Assembly: GCF_028858725.1 (NCBI RefSeq)
Contig: NC_084772.1
Location: 20,437,548-20,501,547 of the forward strand
From: Colius striatus
Lineage: Eukaryota > Chordata > Aves > Coliiformes > Coliidae
DNA: 64,000 nucleotides
Reading direction: 5' to 3'
In this document: piece by piece, positions 19,800 through 34,206 of the stretch
Layout of the letters: the number at the start of each line of letters is the position of its first letter
Numbering within the stretch: position 1 is the stretch's first letter
Position numbers and translations under genes: made by a program
The notes under the pieces: generated by a model
The model's input: the letters and a program-made list of their open reading frames with translations, nothing else
Told to the model about the DNA's origin: nothing
Database searches by the model: none

Positions 19800-20475
19800 C
19801 AAGATGCCGGCGCGGCTGCGCCCGCCCCGCCGTGACGCGCCGCGTCAGCTGACGGCGGAGCCGCCGGTGGTGGCGGCGGGGGGCGGGCGCCGGCACTCGG
19901 AGTCGTCCGCTGCCGCCGCGCAGAGCCGCCGCCGGGCCTGAGGCCGAGCCGCCGCCGCCATGCCGTCGGAGAAGAGCTTCAAGCAGCGCCGCACCTTCGG
20001 TGAGCTCCCCGGGAAGGGACGCGGCGGGGCAGGGTGGCTGACAGGGCCCCGCCGGCTGCCACGGCCCCCCGCGGGCCTCGTCGCTGCGGGGGCGGCCGGC
20101 GGCGGCCGCTGTCGCCGCGGAGCGCTGTCGGGGCGGGGGGATCGGCGGGGCGGGGAGGGGACAGCGCTCGTTAGGGGCCGCGGACATCCCTGGGCAGCCC
20201 AGGCCGCGGCCGGCTCCCGCTGACAACGGCGATCCGCGGCCGGAGCGGGCCCGGCCGCCCTGCCCCGGTCACCGGCACGGTCGTGCGGCTCCGTCGAGGG
20301 CCGCGCGGGCGGCTGGGGCGGGAGGAGGAGTCGCCGCCCGCTCGGGGCTGAAATGGAAACAAACCCCGGCCCGGCGGCTGCGGCGCTGGTTCCGCCCCGG
20401 CGAGGCGTGCCCGGCCTCCTGGCCGCGGGGCCAGCGCCAGCAACTTTGGGCAGGGCTCTGTCCGGGGATGGCTGA
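19800..20475. promoter_or_regulatory. MAP1LC3B: CpG island / promoter and 5' end of MAP1LC3B
   Basis: This is a dense CpG block around exon 1. It contains a GC box GGGCGG at 19881-19886 and a palindromic E-box GTCAGCTGAC at 19844-19853. CRE-like TGACG half-sites lie in the same cluster on both strands. No TATA box is seen. Transcription probably starts between about 19,880 and 19,940, giving a short 5'UTR. Any use of these motifs is inferred; only their presence is seen. Confidence 0.8.
19960..19999 (+). CDS. MAP1LC3B: MAP1LC3B coding exon 1
   Basis: The exon has 13 codons plus one base: MPSEKSFKQRRTF-(G). The start context GCCGCCGCCATGC is a good Kozak match. The donor is TTCG|GTGAGC. Confidence 0.97.
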
Positions 20476-22688
20476 GCGAGGTCTGGAGGTGCGTGTCAGC
20501 GCTGCGCTGGGAGACGGCCTTAGAGTGGAGAGATCGCCTCTCCACATCATCCATTATGGACTGCAGAAGCCCCAGGAGCCTGGAACCATCCCTGGGCGAT
20601 GTGTGCCAGGAGCTGGGGCTGCCCTGCCCTTCCCTCCCGATGCGTCTGCTCAGTGTCCGGCCTCGTCTGCGCTATTGACAGCAGAATTAAGCTCCACTTG
20701 CAGTTTGGTACTTGGCACAGTGTGAGGAATTCTCTACCCAGGGAGCTGTGAGTGGCCAGGGATGTGTGCCTCCCACCTCCATTTGGTTATTGTAAACTAG
20801 CAAAGCATCAGGAAGAGCTGTGTAATGATGGCTGTGAAAATGAGATTAGCCTCTTTCTAGAAGGAGCAGCCTTGGTAGGGCAGTGCCAGTGCTTCTGCCT
20901 GTGCTTAGGATGGCACCAGAGCAGTCCAAGAGCTCGGTGTCTGTTGGTGTGTGTCGGTGAGGTAGGCTGAAACGCTGTGAGGGTAACAACAACTGGCAGG
21001 GTAACCTGTTCCTCTCTAAAATCCCACATGTAAAATGGAATCGGTGGAAGTAATTGATCAGATTTTCTCTTCCTTCTGCCTTTGGGTTCAAGTCAAGCTG
21101 CTTAAGAGGGCTTTGTGGTGTGCCCATCCTTGCCTTTGCTGCTCTAACCGTAAGCTGCTCCCCACACCGAAGCGGGGAGGATTTTGATCTAACAAAGTCT
21201 GTGTTTCAGCTGCCCCCTTTTTTCTTGGAGCCTTCCAAAACGTTTGTTGACCCCATTGCCTGTCAGCAGCCTCTATTGCCGGTATTAAGTTCAGCTAGGA
21301 TGGCAGCCAAGCAGTTGCCACTGCAACTAATGTCGTCAGAGAACAGTGTTTATCTGTGGCTGACTGGAGCCTGATTTTGAACACTCCATATACAACAACC
21401 TCAGTGATTTGTCTGGTTTGTGTTCCCCCTGCTCCAGGGAGTTCTGAAGAACACTGTCCTGAATGAACCTGTTCCAGCTGAGAAGTTCTTCAGACCTCTC
21501 AGTGCTTGGCTGACAGTTGATCTCATTCACTCCCAGTATCTCCCGTGTTTCTGCTTAATCTTAAGAACTATTTTAATGAGGCAGTAGCTCTGTCCTTGAA
21601 GCGTTAATGCCAGTCCTTAAGAGCCAGGCTGGGGCTGTGGGACTTGAAGCAGGATGGTTCCTGCAGTCAGGTGAAGCCTTTGCATACTCCTTGCCTTAGT
21701 TCTGCTTGATTCACCAGCTTCACAACCCTGATTCACGTGAGCTGCATTTCCTCCCGGCGCTCTTCAAAGGGCTGCGAGTGCCATTAGCATAGCCGAGTGC
21801 CATTAGCATAGCCGCCGCGAGCTGGTGCTGATCTAAGCTCTTCCTCTCCCGTGAGCGGCACCTCTCCCTTAGGTTGGTGTCTGGTAAAGCTGTGATGCAA
21901 CGCTAAATCTCTCCAGGAGGTGTTTATAAGACGGAGATGGCCTGGAAAGCCCCGTCTCGCTGCAGAGGTTAAAATAGAGCTCGTTGAATCTGAAAGCAAG
22001 GCAGGGTAGAAGCAGATGCAACTCTGAAATCAACCGTGTCTGTTTACTTTGGCTCAGACACGTGCTTTAGCCCGGTTTATAATATCTCTGCTATTACTAT
22101 TTCTGTCTGAGGAGAGGTGAACTTTATCCTGAAAGCAGGGAAGTGCCTGGGTGCAGGAGAAACCTCCCAACGGCTTCTGCAGCAACGGGCACAGCGTTAA
22201 CCAAACCAGAAGCCTCTCATTTGGTAATGGTAGAAGGCAGAGGGTAAGCTGATGCTGCCAGGCTGCAGCTCCTCCTGGGTCACAAGGAGTTGTGGACAGC
22301 TTCCCCTTGTGGGATCTCGTGGGAGTAGCACAGTGTACCTGGTCGTTGGCTTGGGTGGTGTAACTTGATGGCATAGATTTATGTGATGAAACATCTGCTT
22401 TAGTGGACAGGAAAGGAGGGGAGTGTGGGGAGGAAGCTGCCTCCTTCAACGCTTTGCAGGAGGCCCTGGCAGTGTGTGGGCAGGACTTGTCACCTTGGGT
22501 TAAAGAGCAAAGTGTCACCTGTCAAAGGAGAGGTTTGACCCGTGACACCGCTGTCCCGCCTGAACAGCTTTGTGCCTGAATTGGCTTCGGTGGCTCTCAC
22601 CAACAGGCAAGTTCAGTGGTGGGGAAACAAGGTAATGACAGCATTTGGTGTGGATATGTGAAGAAACTTTCCCTTTCATCTCTTGCAG
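20000..22688 (+). other. MAP1LC3B: MAP1LC3B intron 1
   Basis: The first 470 bases are CpG island. Later the intron holds a perfect 19-base tandem duplication at 21775-21812. No CR1 was recognised. Confidence 0.8.
21775..21812 (+). repeat. perfect 19-bp tandem duplication
   Basis: The unit CGAGTGCCATTAGCATAGC occurs twice without a gap. It lies in MAP1LC3B intron 1 and looks like a recent slippage or duplication event. Confidence 0.9.
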
Positions 22689-22744
22689 AGCAAAGAGTGG
22701 AAGATGTCCGACTGATTCGAGACCAGCATCCAACTAAAATACCA
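22689..22744 (+). CDS. MAP1LC3B: MAP1LC3B coding exon 2
   Basis: The acceptor is TCTTGCAG and the donor CCA|GTAAGT. The 56 bases complete Glu14 and encode QRVEDVRLIRDQHPTKIP. The exon ends in phase 0. Confidence 0.97.
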
Positions 22745-26991
<4,247 letters not shown>

Positions 26992-27668
26992 GGCTCGAGG
27001 GCGGCTTCCAGCCTTGGAGTCTGGGTTCCCCTTGGCCATCGCCCCCCACTCCTCCCCACACACACCCCAGGGAAAGAAACGGATGTCCCTTAGCATAGTG
27101 TCGCTCTAGCAGGTGTCTCATCTCCCCTCGCCTTGTTTGTGACTGTGAATGAGTGCAGACCAGCTCCTCCGCCTTGCAACCTGCTGTACGTCCCACACAG
27201 GCACAGTCACGGCTCTGGACTTGAGGGGTGGAACCCGATGGCGCTGGCAAAGGAAGGGACACTCGAGTGACTCTTAACAAGCAAACGGGCACCAGGGAGG
27301 AGCTGGAGGGTTCTGTGTGACAGTTTCCTGGAAAATCTCCCTCTGATTTCCTTGAAAGTTTTGTTTGTTTTTCTTTCTCCAGTGGGAAATGCTTCTCACA
27401 CGGGTCTGTTCTGAAGCAGAGCTCAGGCTCCTGCAGCTCGCTCCCGCTCGGCAGCGCTGGGGCGGGTGCTTGGGGCGAGCCGGGGGCCTGCAGCTCTCCT
27501 CGTCTCCCTTTTATTTGTTGTGTGGCACCACAGGCGTAGGAAAGGTGCCAGTTTCTGAAATACTCATACCAAACAGCACAGCTTTATCGTAGGTTTAGCA
27601 AGTGTTTAACTGTAAAATACTCACCTGGACAGGCAACACTGAAATAAACTCCAGTCTGTTATGAATTT
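26992..27668 (+). other. MAP1LC3B: MAP1LC3B 3'UTR
   Basis: This is sequence after the stop codon up to the probable cleavage site about 20 bases after AATAAA at 27643. No further open frame or repeat is seen. Confidence 0.75.
27643..27648 (+). promoter_or_regulatory. MAP1LC3B: poly(A) signal AATAAA of MAP1LC3B
   Basis: A canonical AATAAA is followed 25-40 bases later by a GT-rich stretch (CCGTGTGTTCAGTG). It is the first good signal after the stop and would give a 3'UTR of about 0.67 kb. Longer forms cannot be excluded. Confidence 0.8.
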
Positions 27669-29205
27669 CTAATCCCCGTGTGTTCAGTGAAGCACGATCT
27701 GTCAGCTCGCTCCCAAACGCTCTTCCCCCACCCCGGCCCGGAGGTTTGCTGCTCCCATCCCCGGCTGGGGAGGTGCCGGGAGGAGGGACCCTGCAGCCCC
27801 GGCCCGCCCCCCCAGGGTGATGGGCAGCTCATGCCCCGGGCTTGCTGCCGAGCTGAGGAACAAACGACTTTTTCCCCCCTCACCGGTGTCTCCTGGCGCT
27901 GGCCGGGGGTGGGGAGCTGCTGCTGGCCCTGCAGTCCTGAGGCTCTGGCCCTGTGCTTCCCCTCGGGACCCTGTCAAGTGAAGCACAGGAGGGTGAGACC
28001 ACATCTGCTCTGTGTCCATGCCCTAACTGCATCAGTTCTGGAACCTGAGTCCGTGCTGGGGGGAGAAGCAGCAATAGTACCTTGGCCCCAGGGCTCTGGA
28101 GGTGTGCAGGCTGTGGCCCCTGGCCCTGGTTTCATGCATCTCCTTCACAAAGCTCACTCCAGCAGGGTTTTTTAACTGTCATTTGTGTTTTTACTCCACT
28201 GTCAACTTGGAAACGCAGCAGCTTGTTCTATGTTTAGTTTTGTTGGTGTAAGAAGTTGTTTAACTCCTGACCGAGGACCCCTTGTAATGGCACCACCACT
28301 GACTGATCTTCCTGTACAAATGTTGCTTTTTTAAAGTTAATACAGAGCTGATTGGGATGGCTTCCAGCCCAGCTTCCCTCTGCCTCGCCTGCTTCTTTCT
28401 ACACAGCTTCTTCAAGCCCAGCCCTGGAGGGAAGAGAAGAGTGAGGGGGGATCACATTAACACAAGTATTTAAAAGGTGTTTGTCAAGAGGATGGGGCAG
28501 CACTTTCTGCTGTTGCCTCAAGTGACAGGACAAGGGGAACAGGCACAAGCTGTAACACAAACAGTTCCCCTGCCACAGGTGGAGAAAGTCCTTTGGTGCT
28601 GGGGTGAGGGAGCCCTGGCCCAGGCTGCCCAGGGAGGGTGTGGAGGCTTTTGCTCGGGATGTTCCCAACCCCACCTGGACACGTTCCTGTGCCCCCTGAG
28701 CCAGGGGAAGCTGCTTGAGCAGGGGCTGGGGCAGCTCTGCAGGGCCCTTCCAGCCCCCAGCACTCTGGGATTCTATGAAGGGCAGAGAGGGGCTGTTCCT
28801 TCCTCAGGGCACTCAGCAAAGTCCTGCTGACCACAAGCAGCTGCTTGTATCAAACCCTCCACCACTGACCTTGGAGCGGGTCAGAGCGGGGGCTCCTGCC
28901 CTTGGGGAGCAGCAGCTCCACAGGGCAGCTCCACGGTCCCCTTTGCTCCTGCTCCTGCCTGACCAACCTCTGGGCTGCAGAATCCTCTCCCTGGCAGGAC
29001 TCAGCCCCTCAGGAGCCATCCCAGGCACAGCAGCAGCTTTAGTGTCCCTCTGCAGCTCTGGCAGAGCCGAGGCGGGTTGCGGGGACCGACGGCGAGTGCT
29101 GAGCAGATCTGTGACCACTGAGGGAGACAGCAAAAGCAATCAAAGCAATTCAACAAAACCCTTCCCCAAATCACCCCCTTTCAATGAAAAAGAAAAGCCA
29201 CCCGA
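27669..29205. other. gap between the converging 3' ends of MAP1LC3B and ZCCHC14
   Basis: This is about 1.5 kb with one CR1 fragment (28418-28779) and no gene. Both flanking genes are transcribed toward it. Confidence 0.7.
28418..28779 (+). mobile_element. CR1 LINE 3' fragment
   Basis: CR1 sense sequence: GGGAAGAGAAGAGTGAGG, then AGTGACAGGACAAGGGGAAC, ending CAGCACTCTGGGATTCTATG. It belongs to the same GC-rich subfamily as the copies at 36078 and 40171. Confidence 0.92.
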
Positions 29206-29224
29206 AGGGGTTCTGTTTTAACTC

Positions 29225-29230
29225 TTTATT
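29225..29230 (-). promoter_or_regulatory. ZCCHC14: poly(A) signal AATAAA at the distal end of ZCCHC14
   Basis: TTTATT on the plus strand reads AATAAA on the gene strand. It follows an AT-rich 200-base stretch typical of a vertebrate mRNA end and precedes T-rich sequence. It would give a 3'UTR of about 3.85 kb. Confidence 0.7.
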
Positions 29231-32106
29231 TTCCATACATTAAATTTACTCAGATAAAAACCATTCTAAAAATGTACAATTTGACTTTTAACAAAGTATA
29301 ATAAAACATAAAAACCCCAATACCAGAATACTTGACATTTACAGTTCAAAATCAAAATTAGCTGGATATTAAATATTTACAAAACTATTTAAAATATTTA
29401 TAAAGTTACATGCACAATTTGTCATACTACAAGTGACTGGAGTAAAAGAAATGGCTCAAATGGGAGCAGGAGTTTTCCTTCGTTCCTAGAGGGAAGGTGA
29501 CCTCCAGGAGAAGCTTGTTCATCTGCACTTGGAAACACACAGGATTGGCCTTCTGCTTCTGTACCGACTCACGTGAGGGAAGTGGGAGAGCTACAGAGGG
29601 GCTGTTTCCAAGGGCTGGTGAGGGTGGGTTTGGGGGTGACCCGCCGGGGCCTCGCGTGAGTGCTCCGTTACACGCGGGTCTGCGCCCGGCTTCGCCCACG
29701 GTTCCTCTCGCCAACGGCCATCCCAGCCAGGCCCTGAGGCAGGGCTTTCCCACGGTGGCAGTTGGATTTTGGGGAGGGGCATCAGTGGCTTTGTGAGCAC
29801 CTTCCCCCTGCAGCCTCAGCCAGAACTCTGGGCGGCACCGAAGGTCGAGCCTTAGACTTATTTTTGGAAGCCCGACGCTCCGTTTGCCGAGATTTCCTGC
29901 CTGTGGCATGAAAGAGTTGCACAAGGAGTGGAGTGTCAAGTGTCACAGAGCTCTCACCTCCTTTGCTGGAGGGAGGGGGTTTCCCTCTCTGCCTGCTGTG
30001 TTTATCCATGCTGGAGGTGTGGAGTGCTTGCTGCAGGGAGGAGTCCGCTGGCCACTCCAGGCGTTTCCATCACCAAAGGGAAAGCACTCCTGGGACTGCA
30101 CCCCGAGGAGAGGCTCAGGGCTGCGCCTTCTCCCTGCCCCTGCAGCGGCAGCACCTGGGATTCCCTTCACGCTTCACAAATCATTCCTATGCCACAGTGA
30201 AATCCATTTTGAGAACTGATGCTTTTTCTCCTCTCGGGACAAAGAGGAATAAACAGCATTCCTTGAAATCTCCATCTTCCAACGGATAAAAACAGGCCTG
30301 AAGAGCTGGTTCTCTCAGCCAGTGAAGCTGGAAGTACTTCTCTAAACAGCTGCCTTACTGTGTTGGGGGAAGAGGGGGGGAAAAGATGGATTTGTGCCTT
30401 TTAAAACCAGATTGAGGATTGTTTCCTGGAACTGAAGTGCTCTGTTGGGACTTACCACCTCTGGCTGCTGTTGGTACAAAGCAGTGGCAGCGTTCAGACC
30501 TGAAGCCAAGACTCAGGGGCTGGGAGGGTTTAGGGCCGCTGCTGCCGGCACACCCAACATTGCTGTGCCACACTCCTGGGGCTTTAAGGTACTCCAGACT
30601 TCCCAACTGGAACTGGCTCTAAAACCAGGCTTCACCACTTAAAAACGTTACCTAAAAGTACACATAAGCCACTCGAAGGAATACCAGCCTTAACCTGACA
30701 CAGACAATCCCAAAAGCAAGCTCTGGAGAAAGGAATGGAACAGTTTGCTGGACAGAAGTTGGGGTTTAAGTCCTGTCGTCACGTTGTGACTCCGTGATGA
30801 ACATCAGAGGAGACTCTGAGCCCGACTTGCCCACCAAACCAGAACACAACTGGTACACAAAGTACAGCTTTCCTTCCTTTTGTTGTCGCTCTTCTGCTCT
30901 TGGGAGAGGCCGGGTAACACTTGTGTGTGTGTTGTGATGCAGTTTCTTTACAGACAACTCAGTTTTAAAACACTGTTTAAAAACAAGTGGGAAGAAACAA
31001 ACCCCAGAAGAATGGATTAAAATAACCCAAAGGGTTGGCTCTGAGCACATGCTCCAGGCCTGGGCAGAGGCCCTCCCTGCAAAGGGCTCGTTTCCTTCGG
31101 TGGGACACAGCACGACAGGTTCTTCCTCTCATTGTCTCCAGCTCGTTAAGGCAAAGTAAATTGCATTGTCAGGTCTGGTCGCTGCAGTGCTGGGGGCTCC
31201 TCCGAGGCAGGAGGATCACACCTCCACTGTGGGCACTGGGCTGAGGACACACACATCTGGGGTGGTGGGGCGTGGGTTTCCTTGCATAGGAAGAAAGAAA
31301 AAGAGCATCTCATTTTTTAAACCAAACGTAATGCCAAAGGGAGATGTGGGGCCACGAGGCCTCTGGAGCCGCGGATCCCGACCCAGCCTGGGTTTGGGTT
31401 CTGCTCACTCCTCCCACGGGCAGAGCGAGGCTGATGGGGGCCCACAACACTCCTTTTGCTCTGCCCACGGTGCAGGAGGGTGTCCTTCACCCTCAGGGTA
31501 CCATGTCAGCCCCTCACACTGACTGTGGGTCTCCTCCAAAGCTGCCTCCTCACTCCCCGAAGGCGGCCGCGCTGCCACCATCGCTGTTCTCCTCCTGGTG
31601 TGGCTTCAACGGCCGTAGGAAACCCCTCAGACTGTAAACAAGGCTTCAGACCTTACAGGTGTTTTCCAGGTGCCAGAGTGCAGAGAGCTCCGTGCCAGAG
31701 CTTGGAAAGGAAGGGCTCACCCTTTGAACAGCGTGGGACAACTCGGGTGAGCCGGGAGGATTAGTGTCTTCATCCCAGCGGACGGGACCAAACTGGTGCA
31801 AAGGAGCAGGTCAGGATTCGTTTTGGCTTCCTCTCTCAAGTCCTAACTTAGATTTGTCACCCACAAACGCCGTATGCTAAGCAGTTAACACCAAAGCTAC
31901 TCATCTACAACCTATTGCAACGAAGGAGGCTGACAAGAAATCCCTCAAAGTCTTGAGAACAATGAAGTTTACTCCCTTTTACATGTTTGACTCCTACCAC
32001 TGAACCCTGGGGTGGGAGCCAAAGGGATTCCTCTTTTTTCCTATAAAGTAAAGCAAAAGCTTCTCAACTCTGCTGCCAGAGTTCCTTTTGTGGTGGGGGT
32101 TCATTT

Positions 32107-32112
32107 TTTATT
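32107..32112 (-). promoter_or_regulatory. ZCCHC14: possible proximal poly(A) signal of ZCCHC14
   Basis: AATAAA on the gene strand lies about 960 bases after the stop codon. Use of this site would give a short 3'UTR isoform. Only the hexamer is seen. Confidence 0.4.
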
Positions 32113-32818
32113 CCTTCTTCTAGGATGGTTTAAAATTCATTTACAAAAGCAGGATACTGAGGTTTCTGTGAAAGAGACCTATATACAGTAACAGGACATC
32201 AAGGTTGGTGTTGTGGATCACAGGAAAATATCCTCTGAAGCCTTATAATGACTCTGGAGTCTCTGGGACTTGGACCCTTGGAAACTGAAGTCGATGCCAG
32301 CACTGGGAAGCCGGCGCCGGCTGCCGCTAACGTGAGACGACGACGCAGGGGGCTGTTTCCAGGAGGAACCGAAGCAACAGCCGTGGGGGGTTCTTTTGGC
32401 AGGGGAAGGAGGGACTGACTCCAGACTGGGGTTGTGGACTCAAGTCACACAGCTTGCTGGTGCCAATTGGGACAAGTTGGAACTTCTTTGCCTCTTGCAC
32501 TGGTCTCAATGTGACACTGTCTGCTCAAAGTGCAGAAAGCTATGAAGAGTTTTTACATTCTTCTGTAGTGCAATCCTTAAAAATCCCAGAGATTAGTGCC
32601 TGATCACTTTTGAAACAAAGTAGACATTTTACCTAGCCCAGGGGTGCCAAAAGTCCTTCTGGCCACCTGCAGCCTCCAGCTTCCCCCTCCCAACGGAGCT
32701 GCCCCGGAGTTGGATGGTTCACCTTAGGAAAGTCCACACATGGCAACGTTCTCCAGCAAAGAAAAGTACGTTGGGTGTTGCAAATGCAACGGAAAAGGCA
32801 GCTGCCCAGCTCCACCAT

Positions 32819-32841
32819 CCACCCACCCACCCACCCACCCA
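32819..32841 (-). repeat. (GGGT)n simple repeat, G-quadruplex type, in the ZCCHC14 3'UTR
   Basis: The plus strand reads (CCCA)n. On the transcribed strand this gives five GGG runs separated by single T, the ideal pattern for a four-layer-run parallel G-quadruplex. It lies about 230 bases after the stop codon. Confidence 0.9.
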
Positions 32842-33070
32842 TCCTATGACACGTAAGTCACAAGTTCCAGCAACGAGATCCAAGCTCGGATTTGGCAATC
32901 AAAAATGGGTTTGATGCACCCCTAAGCTAGATTTTCTACCTAGTCTAATAAAGTAAAGCACCTTTGGATTAAAAAATACATTAAGCTTAACAGCAACTGG
33001 ACGTCTCAGTTTGGTGTTTCAATCTCCTTCCATCTCCATGGCTTACAGTATTTTCTTGCCAGAGAAAATA

Positions 33071-33126
33071 TCAGTCTGTGGAGTCAATGCTTTCAGAGGG
33101 AGGAGCGTATTTCAGCCGAAACGTAC
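33071..33126 (-). CDS. ZCCHC14: ZCCHC14 last coding exon (C-terminus, stop)
   Basis: The acceptor is TCCCCACAG. Two bases complete Gly, followed by TFRLKYAPPSESIDSTD and TGA at 33073-33071. The tail is nearly identical to the mammalian C-terminus. Confidence 0.96.
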
Positions 33127-34206
33127 CTGTGGGGAGAGGAAACACAGGAATTACACACCAGCAACCCTCGTGGTAGCTCAGGACTTTGAGAGAACAATGC
33201 AGTAAGGCAGCGTACCACACATGGAAAAGGAAAGCAAAGCGTGGGTTTACACTCAGATGGAGGTTTGGGGCTGGCCAAAAGCCGTTTGGGATCATGGACA
33301 CGGGAATTTAATCGATGCAATGGAATGCAGCTCAAAAAGCCCTGAAACATCTCCAGACTGGGAGTGATGAGGCAGCAATGCTTCTTCCCCACTGGCTGCT
33401 GTCAAAACATTAACCACGGCAAGGCCACTCATTAGTTACATTTCAGCACTGCTGTAACTTGCTGCCTCCAAAGCAGTCACTTGTTCATTCAGAATGGTCA
33501 AATCCTTCAAAGCGTGTCCGCAGCGTGTAAAAGCACACAGACAGACACTACAGACGAGGCAATGGAAAATACAACCACCTCAGTGCTGGTTTGCTCCCCT
33601 TGTATCTCACTGTTTAAGCTCACACCCCACACAATTTAGCTCAAGAGGATATGTCAGTCCAAAGGAAAAATGGGCCTAGAGAGGGCTGTTGGTATGAGAA
33701 TGAGAAGGATCTGGGCTCTCTCCTGGAGCAGGCTGTGCTGTGAGCCTGGGAGCACCGTGGCCTGCAAAGGAATCGCAGCAGCCAGCACGGGGCCTCTGGG
33801 ACACCCCAACAGGAATCCTTCCCTCTGGTGACTGTTTTGGGGAGAGAAGGGGAACAGAGATGTTCCATTTGTAAACTTCCAGGGGAACTTGCAAAGACAA
33901 CCTGGATGACAAAGGTATAAGCGGCAATCTCCAATCCGATTCCTCCCTCTAACCTATCCACAGCAGCTCTTTCCTTGCTTCTCCCCTTCCCAGGAGCCAC
34001 GAGTCCTACAGAGCACCCAGGCTGGCCCCAAGCCCTCACCTGGGCACTGTCCTCGGGTCTGCACAAAAGCATGTCATTGCTGACAGAGCCTTAAGCCAGC
34101 AGCTCTGAAGAACAGTATTTCTTCATGCAGGCCAGAAAGGAGGAGCAGCCCCTCAGCCTCCCCTCACCTTGGGTTCCCAACACAACTCCCCCCTTGCTGC
34201 ATTTAC
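33127..34206 (-). other. ZCCHC14: ZCCHC14 last intron
   Basis: A 1.1 kb intron with GT at 34206-34205 and AG at 33128-33127. I see no repeat or RNA in it. Confidence 0.85.

Larger units (their letters stand above)
29206..33070 (-). other. ZCCHC14: ZCCHC14 3'UTR (long)
   Basis: About 3.9 kb between the stop codon and the distal AATAAA. No coding frame or CR1 is seen. It contains a (GGGT)n run just after the coding region (32822-32840) and a second AATAAA at 32107-32112. The last 200 bases (29,221-29,420) are AT-rich. The extent is inferred from the poly(A) signal. Confidence 0.65.

Noticed and set aside
19075-20226. A 383-codon minus-strand frame, and two others of 193 and 175 codons, rich in Pro, His, Cys and Arg
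   Set aside because: They are created by the 46-48 bp minisatellite, whose period rotates an open frame, and the longest runs on into the CpG island. No domain is present.
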